NCBI RefSeq assembly: GCF_001456025.1
Contig: NZ_LMTZ01000130.1
Location: forward strand, 1-64,000
Source of the DNA: Mastigocoleus testarum BC008
GTDB lineage: Bacteria > Cyanobacteriota > Cyanobacteriia > Cyanobacteriales > Nostocaceae
Length of the DNA: 64,000 bases
Direction: 5' to 3'
Below, one piece after another: positions 36,069-45,271 of this stretch. Made by a program: the position numbers and the translations under genes. Under the pieces are notes generated by a model that saw nothing but the letters and a program-made list of their open reading frames with translations, was not told the DNA's origin and did no database searches. The stretch's first letter is position 1, and every line of letters begins with the position of its first letter.

Positions 36069-36684
36069 ACTCGTATTCCAGTAATTCCGATTTGATACTT
36101 AGGGTCTGCTGAAAAAGTAATGAAAAAGAAGATAAGGATTGGTTAATTATTTGAGGAGTATTTGAATATAAGTTTTTATTGTATTAGATGACCAAAATCA
36201 TAATTTTTGATGATTGCGGACTCTAAAAAAATTATAATTTTGACCGAAGACAGCGGCGAAACTTTAAATGCGTGCAGCACAAACAGTGTTGAAAAATAGA
36301 TACAAAAAAGCACGAAATAAACATAACAGATAAGTAGGGTTAGCGGGGGGGGCGTTTCGTTTAGAATCGTGCTATGATTACGCTTCAAATCAGATTGATC
36401 TCAGTGGTGACAAGTTAAGATGACAAAGTATTTGTCAATAAGCAATAATGCTTAAAAGTTTGGACGAGATAGAGGTGAAAAACACGATTTTTCAGTTTTC
36501 TGTCACGTCAGATTTAATAGCATTGCTTATGCGTGCTTAAGGGAAAACAAAAAATAGTTATCCCAACTTTGTCTTAGCCCTACTGGACTAAGCCGCCATG
36601 CACCTCGCTTTTACGAGTAATCATCGTATCTTAAGTTCTCACGAATGTCAATTAAACATTTATATCGTCGTGAATCTTCAAATT
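36069..36684. other. Spacer with possible insertion-sequence remnant
   Basis: About 600 bases with no supportable gene. GGGTCTGCTGAAAAAG at 36101-36116 resembles insertion-sequence ends that I know from cyanobacteria, but no matching partner end is found. An eight-G run lies near 36345. An in-frame extension of the TIR-MoxR gene to an ATG at 36598 is possible but does not look coding. Confidence 0.3.
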
Positions 36685-38496
36685 ATGGGCAACTATCGTC
36701 AAAATCACAGACCACAATTATTTATTAGCCACTCAAATGAAGATTATGCATTTGAAAGAATCTATCGTAAAAAATTGTGTAGTTGGTTTAAAAAAAAAGG
36801 CTTTAAACCGTGGTTATCAAAAGAGGAGGGGAGAATTAATACAGAATGGGTAGTCAAACTTGTTAAGGGACTGCAAAAATCTGATTACTTTTTCCTTGCA
36901 ATTTCAGGAAAATCTAACAATTCCAAATGGGTACGGGCTGAAATTGATGCATGGCATTTGATGTGTGGTTTAAGCAAAATATATAATATTATTCCATTTG
37001 ATATTGGCGATGAAGAATATAAACCTAACGAATTCCACCCTGCTATTTCTTCTATTGACTGGGTGAAATATATTTATAAGCGGGATGATAGTATTACTAA
37101 ACTCGATAAATATATCTCAGAAATCTATGATTCATCAAATAATAGTATTCATTTTACTAAAGCAAAAACAACAAATTGTGGTGAATTTGCTGAAAAACTA
37201 ATAAAAATATTAGCTAAATTAGATGCTCCCTTGTTTTGGCAATGTGCCGACTATGCATATAAATATTTTTTAAAGGATGTAAAGGAGGATATAGAGACTA
37301 GGAAAATTCTAGATCATAATAGCTCTGATAAAAAAGCTTTTGATTACAACTTTTTCAAGGCTTTCTGTATGACGATGAAACTATCTTATCTTTGGCCTGA
37401 TAAGAACGTTGTAGTCAATAAATTTATTTTTCGCTTATATGCTTATTTAAGATGTTTATTCGAGTTAGGAAAAACAAAAAATATAAAAACAAAGCAGATA
37501 TTAGAAGAAATAAAAGAAATATTTGAAATCACTCAAAATCCTTATTATAATTGTGAAGAAGAAATCCAAAAATATCAAAAAGAATACCAAGAGGCTCGTA
37601 GGCATTTATTGACAACTGATATCGAAGAATCAAGTCATAGCAAACAATTTAAAATTGATTTTTTTAACACAATTAAAGACCAACAAACAAAAGCTACACA
37701 AGAGGAAAAAGGAGGAGAAACTTTTCGGCTCCAGGATGAGCAATTAGACTCTATCAATACAGCCATTTACCTGCGCCGTCCTTTAATAGTAAAAGGAAGA
37801 CCAGGAGTAGGCAAAAGTTATTTTGCTTACGCGATTGCACATAATTTGAATTTAGGAAAAGTCTTGCGATGGAATATTACAACTCATTCTACTTTAACAG
37901 AAGGTCTCTACAGTTATGATGCAGTAAGGCGGCAATTAGAAATAGGTTGGTATTTTCAAAATTTAGAATGTAACCAACAAGAAAATGAACAGTTTGATGA
38001 TATTGGTAAATATGTACGATTAGGGACATTAGGAACAGCTTTTTTCCAAAGTAAAAGGAATAAACCCAGAGTTTTGCTAATAGATGAAATTGATAATAGT
38101 AGTATTGATTTACAGAACAATCTTTTGAAGATTTTTGCAGAAGGACAATTTTATATTCCTGAGTTAGCCCAGATAAAAAAGCAGCAACCAAAGGTAAAAG
38201 TGTTTACTTATGAGAATGAAGAAGTAGATATCGAAGGAGGAGAAATTATTTGTGAAGAATTTCCTATTGTAATTTTGACGAGTAACGATGAGTGCGATTT
38301 ACCTCTAACTTTTTTAAATCGCTGTATCTGCTTAAATATGCCAGAACCTGATAAAGAACCCCTCCAATTAAATATGCCAGAACCTGATAAAGAACCCCTC
38401 CAAAAAATTGTTAATACTGACTTTGAACAAAACGAAGAAAATTCCGAAAAAGCTAAATATACCATTGGTAGAGATTTACAACAACTCAGTAATTAA
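36685..38496 (+). CDS. TIR domain fused to MoxR-type AAA+ ATPase
   Basis: The ATG at 36685 gives 603 aa and places the TIR start (PQLFISHSNEDYAFE) at residue 10; an ATG at 36598 would add 29 doubtful residues. The TIR domain (10-150) has the NADase-type Glu86 in WVRAEIDAW. A helical linker (160-340) leads to an AAA+ domain with Walker A GRPGVGKS (371-378), Walker B VLLIDEID (463-470), sensor ILTSND and Arg finger FLNR. TIR domains in bacterial defence hydrolyse NAD+; MoxR ATPases usually pair with a vWA protein, which is absent here. Residues 549-572 are a perfect 12-residue tandem duplication. The protein stops about 30 residues after it, short of a full AAA+ lid, so it may be C-terminally truncated. 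Confidence 0.88.
   Translation: MGNYRQNHRPQLFISHSNEDYAFERIYRKKLCSWFKKKGFKPWLSKEEGRINTEWVVKLVKGLQKSDYFFLAISGKSNNSKWVRAEIDAWHLMCGLSKIYNIIPFDIGDEEYKPNEFHPAISSIDWVKYIYKRDDSITKLDKYISEIYDSSNNSIHFTKAKTTNCGEFAEKLIKILAKLDAPLFWQCADYAYKYFLKDVKEDIETRKILDHNSSDKKAFDYNFFKAFCMTMKLSYLWPDKNVVVNKFIFRLYAYLRCLFELGKTKNIKTKQILEEIKEIFEITQNPYYNCEEEIQKYQKEYQEARRHLLTTDIEESSHSKQFKIDFFNTIKDQQTKATQEEKGGETFRLQDEQLDSINTAIYLRRPLIVKGRPGVGKSYFAYAIAHNLNLGKVLRWNITTHSTLTEGLYSYDAVRRQLEIGWYFQNLECNQQENEQFDDIGKYVRLGTLGTAFFQSKRNKPRVLLIDEIDNSSIDLQNNLLKIFAEGQFYIPELAQIKKQQPKVKVFTYENEEVDIEGGEIICEEFPIVILTSNDECDLPLTFLNRCICLNMPEPDKEPLQLNMPEPDKEPLQKIVNTDFEQNEENSEKAKYTIGRDLQQLSN
38332..38403 (+). repeat. Perfect 36-bp in-frame tandem duplication
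   Basis: Two identical 36-bp units (38332-38367 and 38368-38403), each encoding LNMPEPDKEPLQ, in the AAA+ lid region of the TIR-MoxR gene. The absence of any silent difference indicates a recent event. Confidence 0.95.
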
Positions 38497-38808
38497 AGTG
38501 TGTCTTTTAGTCGGACTCAGACAAAAACAAGGAGGTAAAAGCCTCAAATCCACTCATGACAAGATATTAGCTTCAAACCCTAAAAAATAGCTCTTAGCAA
38601 AGCGTGGTGTTAGTCATAACCTGGATATACCAGGAAAATATATGATTGATTTAAGTACAATCTTCACATGTTAAGCTTTGAGGTTGTATTACTCCAAAAA
38701 AATGTCTAAGTCCCGATTTTAAAAGTTCAGAATATTTGCAGTAATAATAAGCGCAGAGTGCATACATCTAAATGCTTATTGCTTATCTTCACTAATTTCT
38801 AAGTCCTA
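38497..38808. other. Spacer after the TIR-MoxR gene
   Basis: About 310 bases. A second frame stays open to 38590 but its product (ending DKILASNPKK) shows no AAA+ lid or vWA features. No terminator is evident. Confidence 0.35.
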
Positions 38809-40005
38809 TTAATAAACCACCCACTCAGTCGAAACTTCAGAAATCTGTGCTTCCGTAATCGTTGTACCATCGACAAACCAAATATCGTTCTGTTGTGTTT
38901 GGGAATTACGCCAAAAAACATCTGTTTTCCCATCACCGTTGTAATCCCCAAGGGAAGGACTCCACCCAGGATCGTTACTGGGGAAGAAAGCAGAGGTAGT
39001 TTTTTCCGTACCATTCATCAACCAAGCTGTATTTTCCCCGGTTACTTCATTACGCCAGAAAATATCAGTCTGACCATCGCCATTGAAATCGCCCACACTG
39101 GGTTTCCAAGAAGCATCAAGATTATCTAGAGAACCACTCAAGAATAAAATTCCGTTCATCAACCAAATAGTATTTTCCCCAGTAGTTTCATTACGCCATA
39201 AAAGGTCAGTACGGGAATCACCATTGAAGTCTCCCAAAGTATAATTCCATTGCGAATCTACATCAGACAATGAAAATTCCGAAGTATCAGTACCATCAAC
39301 AAACCAAATTTCATTCTCACCAGCAGTTTGGTTGCGCCAAAAAATATCTGATTTACCGTCACCGTTAAAATCGACAATGCTAAAAGACCAGGAAATATCA
39401 GTTGTTTCCAAAAAAGCCGCTGTTGTTACATTACTATTTTCGATAATCCAAACAGCATTTTCACCTGTTTGATTATTGCGCCAAAATATATCGCTGCTAT
39501 TATCGCCATTAAAATCAACAATGCTAGCAGACCAAGTAGGATCGATACGATCTAAAGCAATTTCTGAAGTAATACTTTTACCATCAATCAACCAAATTAA
39601 ATTCTCACCAGTTTGAGTATTACGCCAGAGAATATCTGTTTTATTATCGGCGTTAAAATCAGCAAACTGTAAATCCCATTCCAAGCCAATTGCGGAAATG
39701 GAACCAGCATCAATATTAGTATTATCAACTAACCAAATAGTATTTTCACCGGTTTGGGTATTGCGCCAAAACTTATCATTTTTCCCATCACCATTAAAAT
39801 CTATAAAGTTGCTAACGTCGCTAAAAGTTGGATTGGGGTTTTGATTTGCAGTTGCAGAAACATTGTTTTCCTGCAGTCCAGATTGAGAAGCACCGGTCAA
39901 ATGCAGATCCGTATTTAAAGCAGATTTATTGGAAACAACATCATTTAAATTTGTTGACGTTGATAAAACAGTATTTGTAGAAGGGGATTTAATAAGAGAA
40001 GACAT
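38809..40005 (-). CDS. FG-GAP/VCBS seven-repeat protein
   Basis: 398 aa. After about 65 low-complexity Ser/Asn-rich residues come seven repeats of ~45 residues, each with a calcium-type loop (DFNGDGKTD and variants) followed by xxWRNxxTGENxIWLxxG. Seven such units predict one seven-bladed beta-propeller with Ca2+ ions in the loops, as in integrin-like FG-GAP proteins, usually acting at the cell surface in adhesion or matrix binding. No Sec or Tat signal is visible, although DxDxDG repeats are typical of exported proteins. It is a tandem paralogue of the gene at 40510-41697, with the same length, repeat number and N-terminal QNPNP mark. Confidence 0.85.
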   Translation of the reverse strand: MSSLIKSPSTNTVLSTSTNLNDVVSNKSALNTDLHLTGASQSGLQENNVSATANQNPNPTFSDVSNFIDFNGDGKNDKFWRNTQTGENTIWLVDNTNIDAGSISAIGLEWDLQFADFNADNKTDILWRNTQTGENLIWLIDGKSITSEIALDRIDPTWSASIVDFNGDNSSDIFWRNNQTGENAVWIIENSNVTTAAFLETTDISWSFSIVDFNGDGKSDIFWRNQTAGENEIWFVDGTDTSEFSLSDVDSQWNYTLGDFNGDSRTDLLWRNETTGENTIWLMNGILFLSGSLDNLDASWKPSVGDFNGDGQTDIFWRNEVTGENTAWLMNGTEKTTSAFFPSNDPGWSPSLGDYNGDGKTDVFWRNSQTQQNDIWFVDGTTITEAQISEVSTEWVVY

Positions 40006-40123
40006 CAGGTATTTTTAGGGACGATAGTTATAAATTTTTAAAGGTTTTGAATTTATATTTCTGTAAATTGATAACATATATCCATTTGACAAAAATGTTT
40101 ATCTCGGTCACTTAGAAAAAGTT

Positions 40124-40245
40124 AGGATTTACGCAACCAGCACATTTTTTTGTAGGGTGTGTGACACTTAGAGTAAACTTGAACGTATTAATAAGGTTCT
40201 TAGTGTCACGCACCACCAGTATATTGTGACAATTGCGTAAGTCCT
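40124..40245. mobile_element. 122-bp MITE with AGGAYTTACGCAA ends
   Basis: Terminal inverted repeats AGGATTTACGCAA (40124-40136) and TTGCGTAAGTCCT (40233-40245) pair at 12 of 13 positions. An inner inverted repeat (GTGTGTGACACTTA / TAGTGTCACGCAC) fills most of the rest, so the whole element can fold into a long hairpin. There is no coding capacity. AGGACTTACGCA ends are typical of cyanobacterial miniature elements. No clear target duplication is seen. It lies between the two FG-GAP genes. Confidence 0.8.
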
Positions 40246-40336
40246 GAAAGTATCAAAATGTTTGCAGAATTTATATTCTAGGTTTTGCGATATCGCGACT
40301 GAATATTGGTTGATAAATAAATCTGCGATTACTTGT

Positions 40337-40360
40337 AGAGACGTAACATGTTACATCTCT
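40337..40360. repeat. GAGACGTAAC palindrome
   Basis: AGAGACGTAACATGTTACATCTCT-like hairpin (11-bp arms with one G-T pair), the same family as the terminator at 5403. It lies 3' to no obvious gene on the plus strand. Confidence 0.5.
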
Positions 40361-40420
40361 CCAGAATTCTCTGGGAAACAAATTAATGGGATATATCGCC
40401 CACCTCGCGTATAATTACAA

Positions 40421-40467
40421 GGCAGAGAGAGCCTCTTACTATGGGTTCCAAGGCTGAGCCTTGGAAC
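40421..40467 (-). repeat. Half copy of the 103-bp palindromic repeat
   Basis: Contains AGAGCCTCTTACTATGGGTT and CCAAGGCTGAGCCTTGGAAC. It matches the right half of the element at 42015-42116 in the same orientation, with the rest missing. Confidence 0.65.
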
Positions 40468-40509
40468 AAAACAAATCGACCAAATTAACTTTACTTCCGC
40501 GCAGCGGTA

Positions 40510-41697
40510 CTAGCTAAGAGACCATTCTGGAGGAGCAGTTTGTAATGGAACCTCTTGAGCAATTTGACCACCACTCATCAACCAAGCGACATCTTCACCT
40601 GTTTCGCTATTACGCCACAAAATATCGAAACTACCATCACCGTTGTAATCACCAACACTTGATTCCCAACCTGTACCCAGGGTTTTTAGAGGAGATTCAG
40701 AAAATTCCGAACCATTGAATAACCAAACAGTATTTTCACCTGTTTGGGTATTATGCCAGAGGATATCAGTTTTACCATCACCATCAAAGTCAGCAACACT
40801 TGATTCCCATTCCGAACCCAATGCTGTTAAAGGTGTTTCGCTGACATTAGTACCATTCAATATCCAAAGAGTATTTTCTCCCGTAGCTTCATTATGCCAG
40901 TGGATATCGGTAAGCAAATCGCCGTTAAAATCCCCTACTTCATAAGTCCATCCAGCACCATAGGTTGGTAAAGCCTCAGGAGTTGCTTGGGTACCGTTCA
41001 TCAACCAAACCTGATTCTCACCAGTAGATTCGTTGTGCCAAAAAATATCAGTACTAGTGTTCAAGTCAGAAACAACCACAGTGGGAGTCCAAGAAGCACC
41101 AGTTTCCGGTAAAGCAGCAGCCTCGACTACCGTAGTTCCATTCATGATCCAAGCAGAATTCTGACCATCTTGCTGATTATTCCACAAAATATCAGATATT
41201 CCATCGCCATTAAAATCACCAATTCTACCTCTAGAACCTGCACTCACAGGCTCCAAAGCTTGCTGTTCAGTAATATTTGCACCATCCATGACCCAAATAG
41301 TACTTTCTCCAGTTTGACTGTTATACCAAAAAAGGTCAGTTTTACTATCACCGTTAAAATCTGCAAACTCATATTCCCATTCGGAACCGAGAGTACCAAC
41401 GGTTGTAGTTGTTGTATCGGCTAATATAATTGCAACCTCACCAGTCTGTGAATTGCGACCAACGAGGTCAGTATTACCATCACCATCAAAATCAGGATTA
41501 ACAGTAGGATTATTTAAAACAGGATTAGGATTTTGCAAAGAGTTTGCATTTTCTCCTCCTACAAGTGCTTGAGAAGAACCGTTTAGATTTAAAGTAGTGT
41601 CTACTAAATCGTTTTTCTGAGAATTAAAACCATTTGTTGATATCGAAGTTGACAATTTTTGGTTTGTTTTCGCAGAGTTGTTTCCAAATGCCAGCAT
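40510..41697 (-). CDS. FG-GAP/VCBS seven-repeat protein, paralogue
   Basis: 395 aa with an N-terminal Asn/Ser-rich segment containing LQNPNPVLNNP, then seven repeats such as DFDGDGNTDLVGRN and VADFDGDGKTDILWHN with the same TGENxxWLxxG strands as its neighbour. The fourth repeat has lost the calcium loop (VVSDLNTSTD), and many Arg positions of the neighbour's WRN are His (WHN). No export signal is visible. Tandem duplication is clear from length and order, and divergence suggests it is not recent. The two genes are separated by about 500 bases holding a MITE and two repeats, so they probably have separate promoters. Confidence 0.85.
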   Translation of the reverse strand: MLAFGNNSAKTNQKLSTSISTNGFNSQKNDLVDTTLNLNGSSQALVGGENANSLQNPNPVLNNPTVNPDFDGDGNTDLVGRNSQTGEVAIILADTTTTTVGTLGSEWEYEFADFNGDSKTDLFWYNSQTGESTIWVMDGANITEQQALEPVSAGSRGRIGDFNGDGISDILWNNQQDGQNSAWIMNGTTVVEAAALPETGASWTPTVVVSDLNTSTDIFWHNESTGENQVWLMNGTQATPEALPTYGAGWTYEVGDFNGDLLTDIHWHNEATGENTLWILNGTNVSETPLTALGSEWESSVADFDGDGKTDILWHNTQTGENTVWLFNGSEFSESPLKTLGTGWESSVGDYNGDGSFDILWRNSETGEDVAWLMSGGQIAQEVPLQTAPPEWSLS

Positions 41698-42014
41698 AAT
41701 TTTTTTTCACAAGTATTGGCTATAAATCTATTAATAATCATTTTGGATTTTTTTTTGTTATACCGGAACATCTAAAAAATACTTTAAAGTTAACCCAATA
41801 ACTGTTGATATTTTACATATTATTCTGTAGTTTTAATTGCTGAAAATCATCTTAAATTCAGCATAATTTATCATCAAAAATAGTGAATAAATTTGATATA
41901 TATAGATACAAATAATGAAGCAAAATACCTAGATAAGTTAGTTCAAGCTGACATATTAACTCGGTGATATTAATTATGAGGTAAAGCCTAGATTATTGAA
42001 TTTTGATATAATTT
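41698..42014. other. AT-rich upstream region
   Basis: About 320 bases, very AT-rich, without an ORF or RNA gene. It presumably holds the promoter of the minus-strand FG-GAP gene. Confidence 0.35.
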
Positions 42015-42116
42015 GTTCCTTGTCTCTGGCAAGGAATACCTCATTGGAGGCGGAGCCTCCAGTCTGGATAAGAAACGGAGCCTCTTCCTATGGGTTCCCA
42101 GGCTGAGCCTGGGAAC
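42015..42116 (-). repeat. 102-bp palindromic repeat, right boundary copy
   Basis: Reverse-oriented counterpart of 31202-31304: GTTCCTTGTCTCTGGCAAGG, GGAGGCGGAGCCTCC, ACGGAGCCTCT and GGTTCCCAGGCTGAGCCTGG in that order. About 200 bases later the aminopeptidase gene begins; nothing else is recognised there. Confidence 0.75.
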
Positions 42117-42317
42117 GAGATAAAAGATAAGAGAAAAGTTATATGAATAAAATATGGAAATTATAACAAAGTCAACAGCCTAGACAGAGCCTTCAATAAG
42201 ATGCTCCTTGCTAGAGAAAAGAAACAAGTTATGACTTGTAGATTTACAGTCAATACAAAGTTCATAATACAAAGTTAAAATATCAAAATAAGTATCATCA
42301 TAATTTGAGTTATTAAC

Positions 42318-43634
42318 GTGAGTATCTATACAGAATATCAGCAACGTCGCCAGCAATTAATGTCAAAAATTGGTAATGGTACAGCTATTTTTTGTAGCGC
42401 ACCGATGGCGGTGATGCATAATGATGTTGAATATGTATTTCGTCAAGATAGCGATTTCTTTTATCTCACAGGATTTAACGAACCAGCAGCAGTTGCAGTC
42501 TTAGCACCCCATCATCCAGAACATAAATACGTTTTATTCGTCCAACCTAAAGATAAAAAGATTGAAATTTGGACCGGTTATCGCTGTGGGGTGGATACAG
42601 CAAAGGAAATTTACGGTGCAGATGAAGCATATTCCATTGAAGAATTAGATGAAAAATTACCCGAATATTTGAAAAAAGCTGATCGCATCTACTGTCATTT
42701 GGGACGCGATCGCAATTTCAATGATAAAATCCTTAACCATTGGCAACGCTTAATGCGAATATACCCGAAACATGGTACCGGACCAATTGCAATTGAAGAT
42801 ACTGGTCCAATTCTCCACGGGATGAGACTAATCAAAAGTGAAGCTGAATTGGAATTAATGCGCAAAGCTGCAGATATTTCAGTGGAAGCACATAATCGTG
42901 CAATGGAATTTACTCAACCCGGACGATATGAATATGAAGTTCAAGCAGAAATGGAACATATATTTCGTCTGCGGGGTGGGATGGGACCGGCTTATCCTTC
43001 CATTGTCGCCTCTGCTGATAATGCCTGTATACTGCACTATATTGAAAATAATCGGCAAATGCAGGATGGAGAATTATTATTAATTGATGCTGGTTGTTCC
43101 TACGGCTACTACAATTCTGATATTACTCGGACATTTCCCGTGGGTGGTAAATTCACAGCAGAACAAAAAGCATTATATGAACTAGTTTTAGAAGCACAAA
43201 AACAAGCGATCGCTCAAGTCAAACCTGGAAATCCATATAATTTAATTCACGATACAGCCGTACAGGTGTTAACAGAAGGCTTAGTGGAATTAGGTTTACT
43301 TGTGGGTGAAGTTGAGCAATTAATTGAGGAACAAAAGTACAAATCATTTTATATGCATAGCACCGGTCATTGGTTGGGCTTAGACGTCCATGATGTGGGA
43401 GTTTATAAATATGGTGAGGACAACCCGCAAATTTTACAACCAGGTCAAGTACTCACAGTAGAACCCGGACTTTACATCGTACCAGACACCGAACCAGATG
43501 AAGAGCAACCAGAAATCGATCCCCGTTGGGTTGGAATCGGGATTCGCATTGAAGATGATGTATTGGTAACACCAAACGGACATGAAGTTTTGACTGCTGG
43601 TGTTCCCAAAGAAATTGCAGACATGGAAAAATAA
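42318..43634 (+). CDS. pepP: Xaa-Pro aminopeptidase (aminopeptidase P)
   Basis: 438 aa from a GTG. The N-terminal creatinase-like domain (1-165) opens YTEYQQRRQQLMSKI; the C-terminal pita-bread metallopeptidase carries all five dinuclear-metal ligands: Asp in LLIDAGCSYGYY, Asp in NSDITRTFPVGG, His in HSTGHWLGLDVHDVG, Glu in VEPGLYI and Glu in GIRIEDDVLV. It removes an N-terminal residue preceding proline in cytoplasmic peptide turnover. Length and motifs match the bacterial enzyme, and nothing is unusual. It stands alone just outside the repeat-bounded block, and the start context (TTATTAACGTGAGT) shows no strong ribosome site. Confidence 0.95.
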   Translation: MSIYTEYQQRRQQLMSKIGNGTAIFCSAPMAVMHNDVEYVFRQDSDFFYLTGFNEPAAVAVLAPHHPEHKYVLFVQPKDKKIEIWTGYRCGVDTAKEIYGADEAYSIEELDEKLPEYLKKADRIYCHLGRDRNFNDKILNHWQRLMRIYPKHGTGPIAIEDTGPILHGMRLIKSEAELELMRKAADISVEAHNRAMEFTQPGRYEYEVQAEMEHIFRLRGGMGPAYPSIVASADNACILHYIENNRQMQDGELLLIDAGCSYGYYNSDITRTFPVGGKFTAEQKALYELVLEAQKQAIAQVKPGNPYNLIHDTAVQVLTEGLVELGLLVGEVEQLIEEQKYKSFYMHSTGHWLGLDVHDVGVYKYGEDNPQILQPGQVLTVEPGLYIVPDTEPDEEQPEIDPRWVGIGIRIEDDVLVTPNGHEVLTAGVPKEIADMEK

Positions 43635-43929
43635 GCATCAAAGTGGGTAGTATTCCTAATTTTTTGCATAATGCAAGTAAAATATTCCACAGAAAAACCT
43701 AAATTCCGATTTGCGGAGAAGAGATTGAAAAGTTTATTTTATCAGTGAATGCATAAAAGCTAGGTACAGGAAATTTCGGGTCAGTGAGGTTGGAGCAGCT
43801 AGAAATCAGCTTTAAGGCATTATCTACTGCTATTAGCATAGCGTGACGGTAGGTCATATCCTATCTTATTGCTCCCAAATCCTGCTATATATATTACCTA
43901 CCTTAAAAAATGATTTTAAGTTGTCAGAA

Positions 43930-44499
43930 ATGAAGACTTCTTGGACTAAATTAATTATTTGCTTATTTTGTATTTCTTTTGCAGCTGGTTGTGAGACTGG
44001 AACAGAAACAAAAAATCCTGAAAAAGTAGAAACAACTAAGACATCTAATAAGATTGTATTTGCAAACCTTGAACCAACCGAAGACAGTAAGGTTAGCGGT
44101 TATGTTAATTTCAAACCTGATAGTAACGGCGTGCTGATCGCCGCTCAAGTAGCAGGTTTATCTCCAGGTAAACATGGCTTCCACATTCACGAAAAAGGTG
44201 ATTGTAGTGCACCCGATGGTAAATCTGCAGGTGGTCATTTCGCACCAAACGGTAATCCCCACGGTGCGCCAGATAATCCAGCAGATAAACGACATGTTGG
44301 CGATTTGGGTAATATAACCGCTGATAACTCAGGAAATGCTAAATATAACCGCGTTGACAAAGTAGTAAAACTCAGTGGTGAGAACTCAATTGTTGGTAAA
44401 GCAGTTATAGTTCATCAACAGGAAGATGATTTCAAATCCCAGCCTACGGGTAAAGCAGGTAAACGTCTTGCTTGCGGTGTAATTGAGATACAGACTTGA
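43930..44499 (+). CDS. sodC: Cu/Zn superoxide dismutase, lipoprotein
   Basis: The ATG at 43930 gives 189 aa and opens a lipoprotein signal (KLIICLFCISFAAGC), so it is preferred to an upstream start at 43843. The Cu/Zn-SOD core shows the metal-binding His residues in HGFHIHEKGDC, GGHFAPNGNPHG and HVGDLGN, then AVIVHQQEDDF and the disulfide partner Cys in LACGVIEI. It dismutates superoxide in the periplasm or at the outer face of the membrane, anchored by the acylated Cys. Most cyanobacteria rely on Fe-, Mn- or Ni-SOD, so a SodC is less common. Between the pepP stop and this gene no other coding region is seen. Confidence 0.93.
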   Translation: MKTSWTKLIICLFCISFAAGCETGTETKNPEKVETTKTSNKIVFANLEPTEDSKVSGYVNFKPDSNGVLIAAQVAGLSPGKHGFHIHEKGDCSAPDGKSAGGHFAPNGNPHGAPDNPADKRHVGDLGNITADNSGNAKYNRVDKVVKLSGENSIVGKAVIVHQQEDDFKSQPTGKAGKRLACGVIEIQT

Positions 44500-44570
44500 G
44501 ATTTGATATTTTAAAATATGCCGATTAATGCCGATTACGGGTTATTCAGTAGATATTGCTGGGTGATCGG

Positions 44571-44598
44571 TAATTGGTAATTGGTAATTGGTAATTGG
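44571..44598. repeat. TAATTGG heptamer repeat (x4)
   Basis: Four perfect tandem TAATTGG units downstream of sodC, a short tandem repeat class typical of Nostocales. Further arrays of related units are at 49368-49456 and 57466-57570. Confidence 0.85.
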
Positions 44599-44611
44599 GT
44601 ATTTAAGATCT

Positions 44612-44784
44612 TTCCACACTCCCCACTCTTGCCACACTCCTCACACTTCCCACACTTCCCACTCTTCCCACACTTCCCACACTTCCCACACTCCCCACTC
44701 TTCCCACACTTCCCACACTCCTCACACTTCCCACACTCCCCACACTCCCCACACTCCCCACTCTTCCCACACTTCCCACACTCC
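44612..44784. repeat. Degenerate 9-bp tandem repeat (CACACTTCC/CCCACTCTT)
   Basis: About 170 bases composed almost only of CCACACTTC, CCACTCTTC and CCACACTCC units, purely pyrimidine-plus-A on the plus strand. Open frames through it (Cys-Gly-Lys rich on the minus strand, Pro-His rich on the plus strand) are by-products of the repeat and are not called genes. Confidence 0.9.
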
Positions 44785-44997
44785 CTTATCACTCAATCAC
44801 CTTCTCCGGAATAGAAGTATTCCCATATGGCGCTGTCGCGTCACGCAATACCTAGAGCTTTTACGGCGCAAACCGCGTCCAACCCGGTACGCTTACGCGC
44901 TTGCGCTAACGCCAATCCCCAGCCGCCAATCTCCTATAAGAAATCCTTAACAAAAATCATCTAGAATCGCACTCAAAATATTGAAAATAGTTTATAA
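44785..44997. other. Spacer with GCG-rich repeat debris
   Basis: Contains TACGCTTACGCGCTTGCGC and related direct and inverted bits (44889-44915) of the kind seen at 49385-49440. No gene. Confidence 0.4.
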
Positions 44998-45024
44998 TAA
45001 AAACCCCCGACAAAATTGCCGGGG
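44998..45024 (-). terminator. Terminator for the receiver-reductase gene
   Basis: On the minus strand: CCCCGGCAA-TTT-TGTCGGGG followed by GTTTTTATT. It lies 248 bases beyond the stop at 45272. A TGTAGAGAC/GTCTCTACA inverted pair (45169-45222) sits between them. Confidence 0.6.
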
Positions 45025-45271
45025 AAAAGAGAATTCATTACTTGCACAAGAACGCATGGATATATATAGGATATTTAGTTGGTGACTAAAATAGTTGCCA
45101 AAATGCCAAAAATCGAAAATCCATTTCGAATTACTCCTGCATCTTATCCATATACAAACGGAAATCCCTGTAGAGACGACCAGAATCTAAGCCAATACCG
45201 CAAGCTCTGGAATGTCTCTACATTCTTATTTCGAATTTACTACATTTCCTTAAGAAAAGATGAAGGTATCT

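Noticed and set aside
38408..38590. Second-frame continuation of the TIR-MoxR gene as a frameshifted C-terminus
   Set aside because: The product has no AAA+ lid or vWA character, and no slippery site is seen at the overlap.
44612..44784. Possible CRISPR array
   Set aside because: Units are contiguous 9-mers with no unique spacers, so this is a simple tandem repeat.
44535..44950. Open frames rich in Cys-Gly-Lys (minus) or Pro-His-Ser (plus) over 44.5-44.95 kb
   Set aside because: They are translations of the 9-bp tandem repeat in different frames; there is no ribosome site or family feature.
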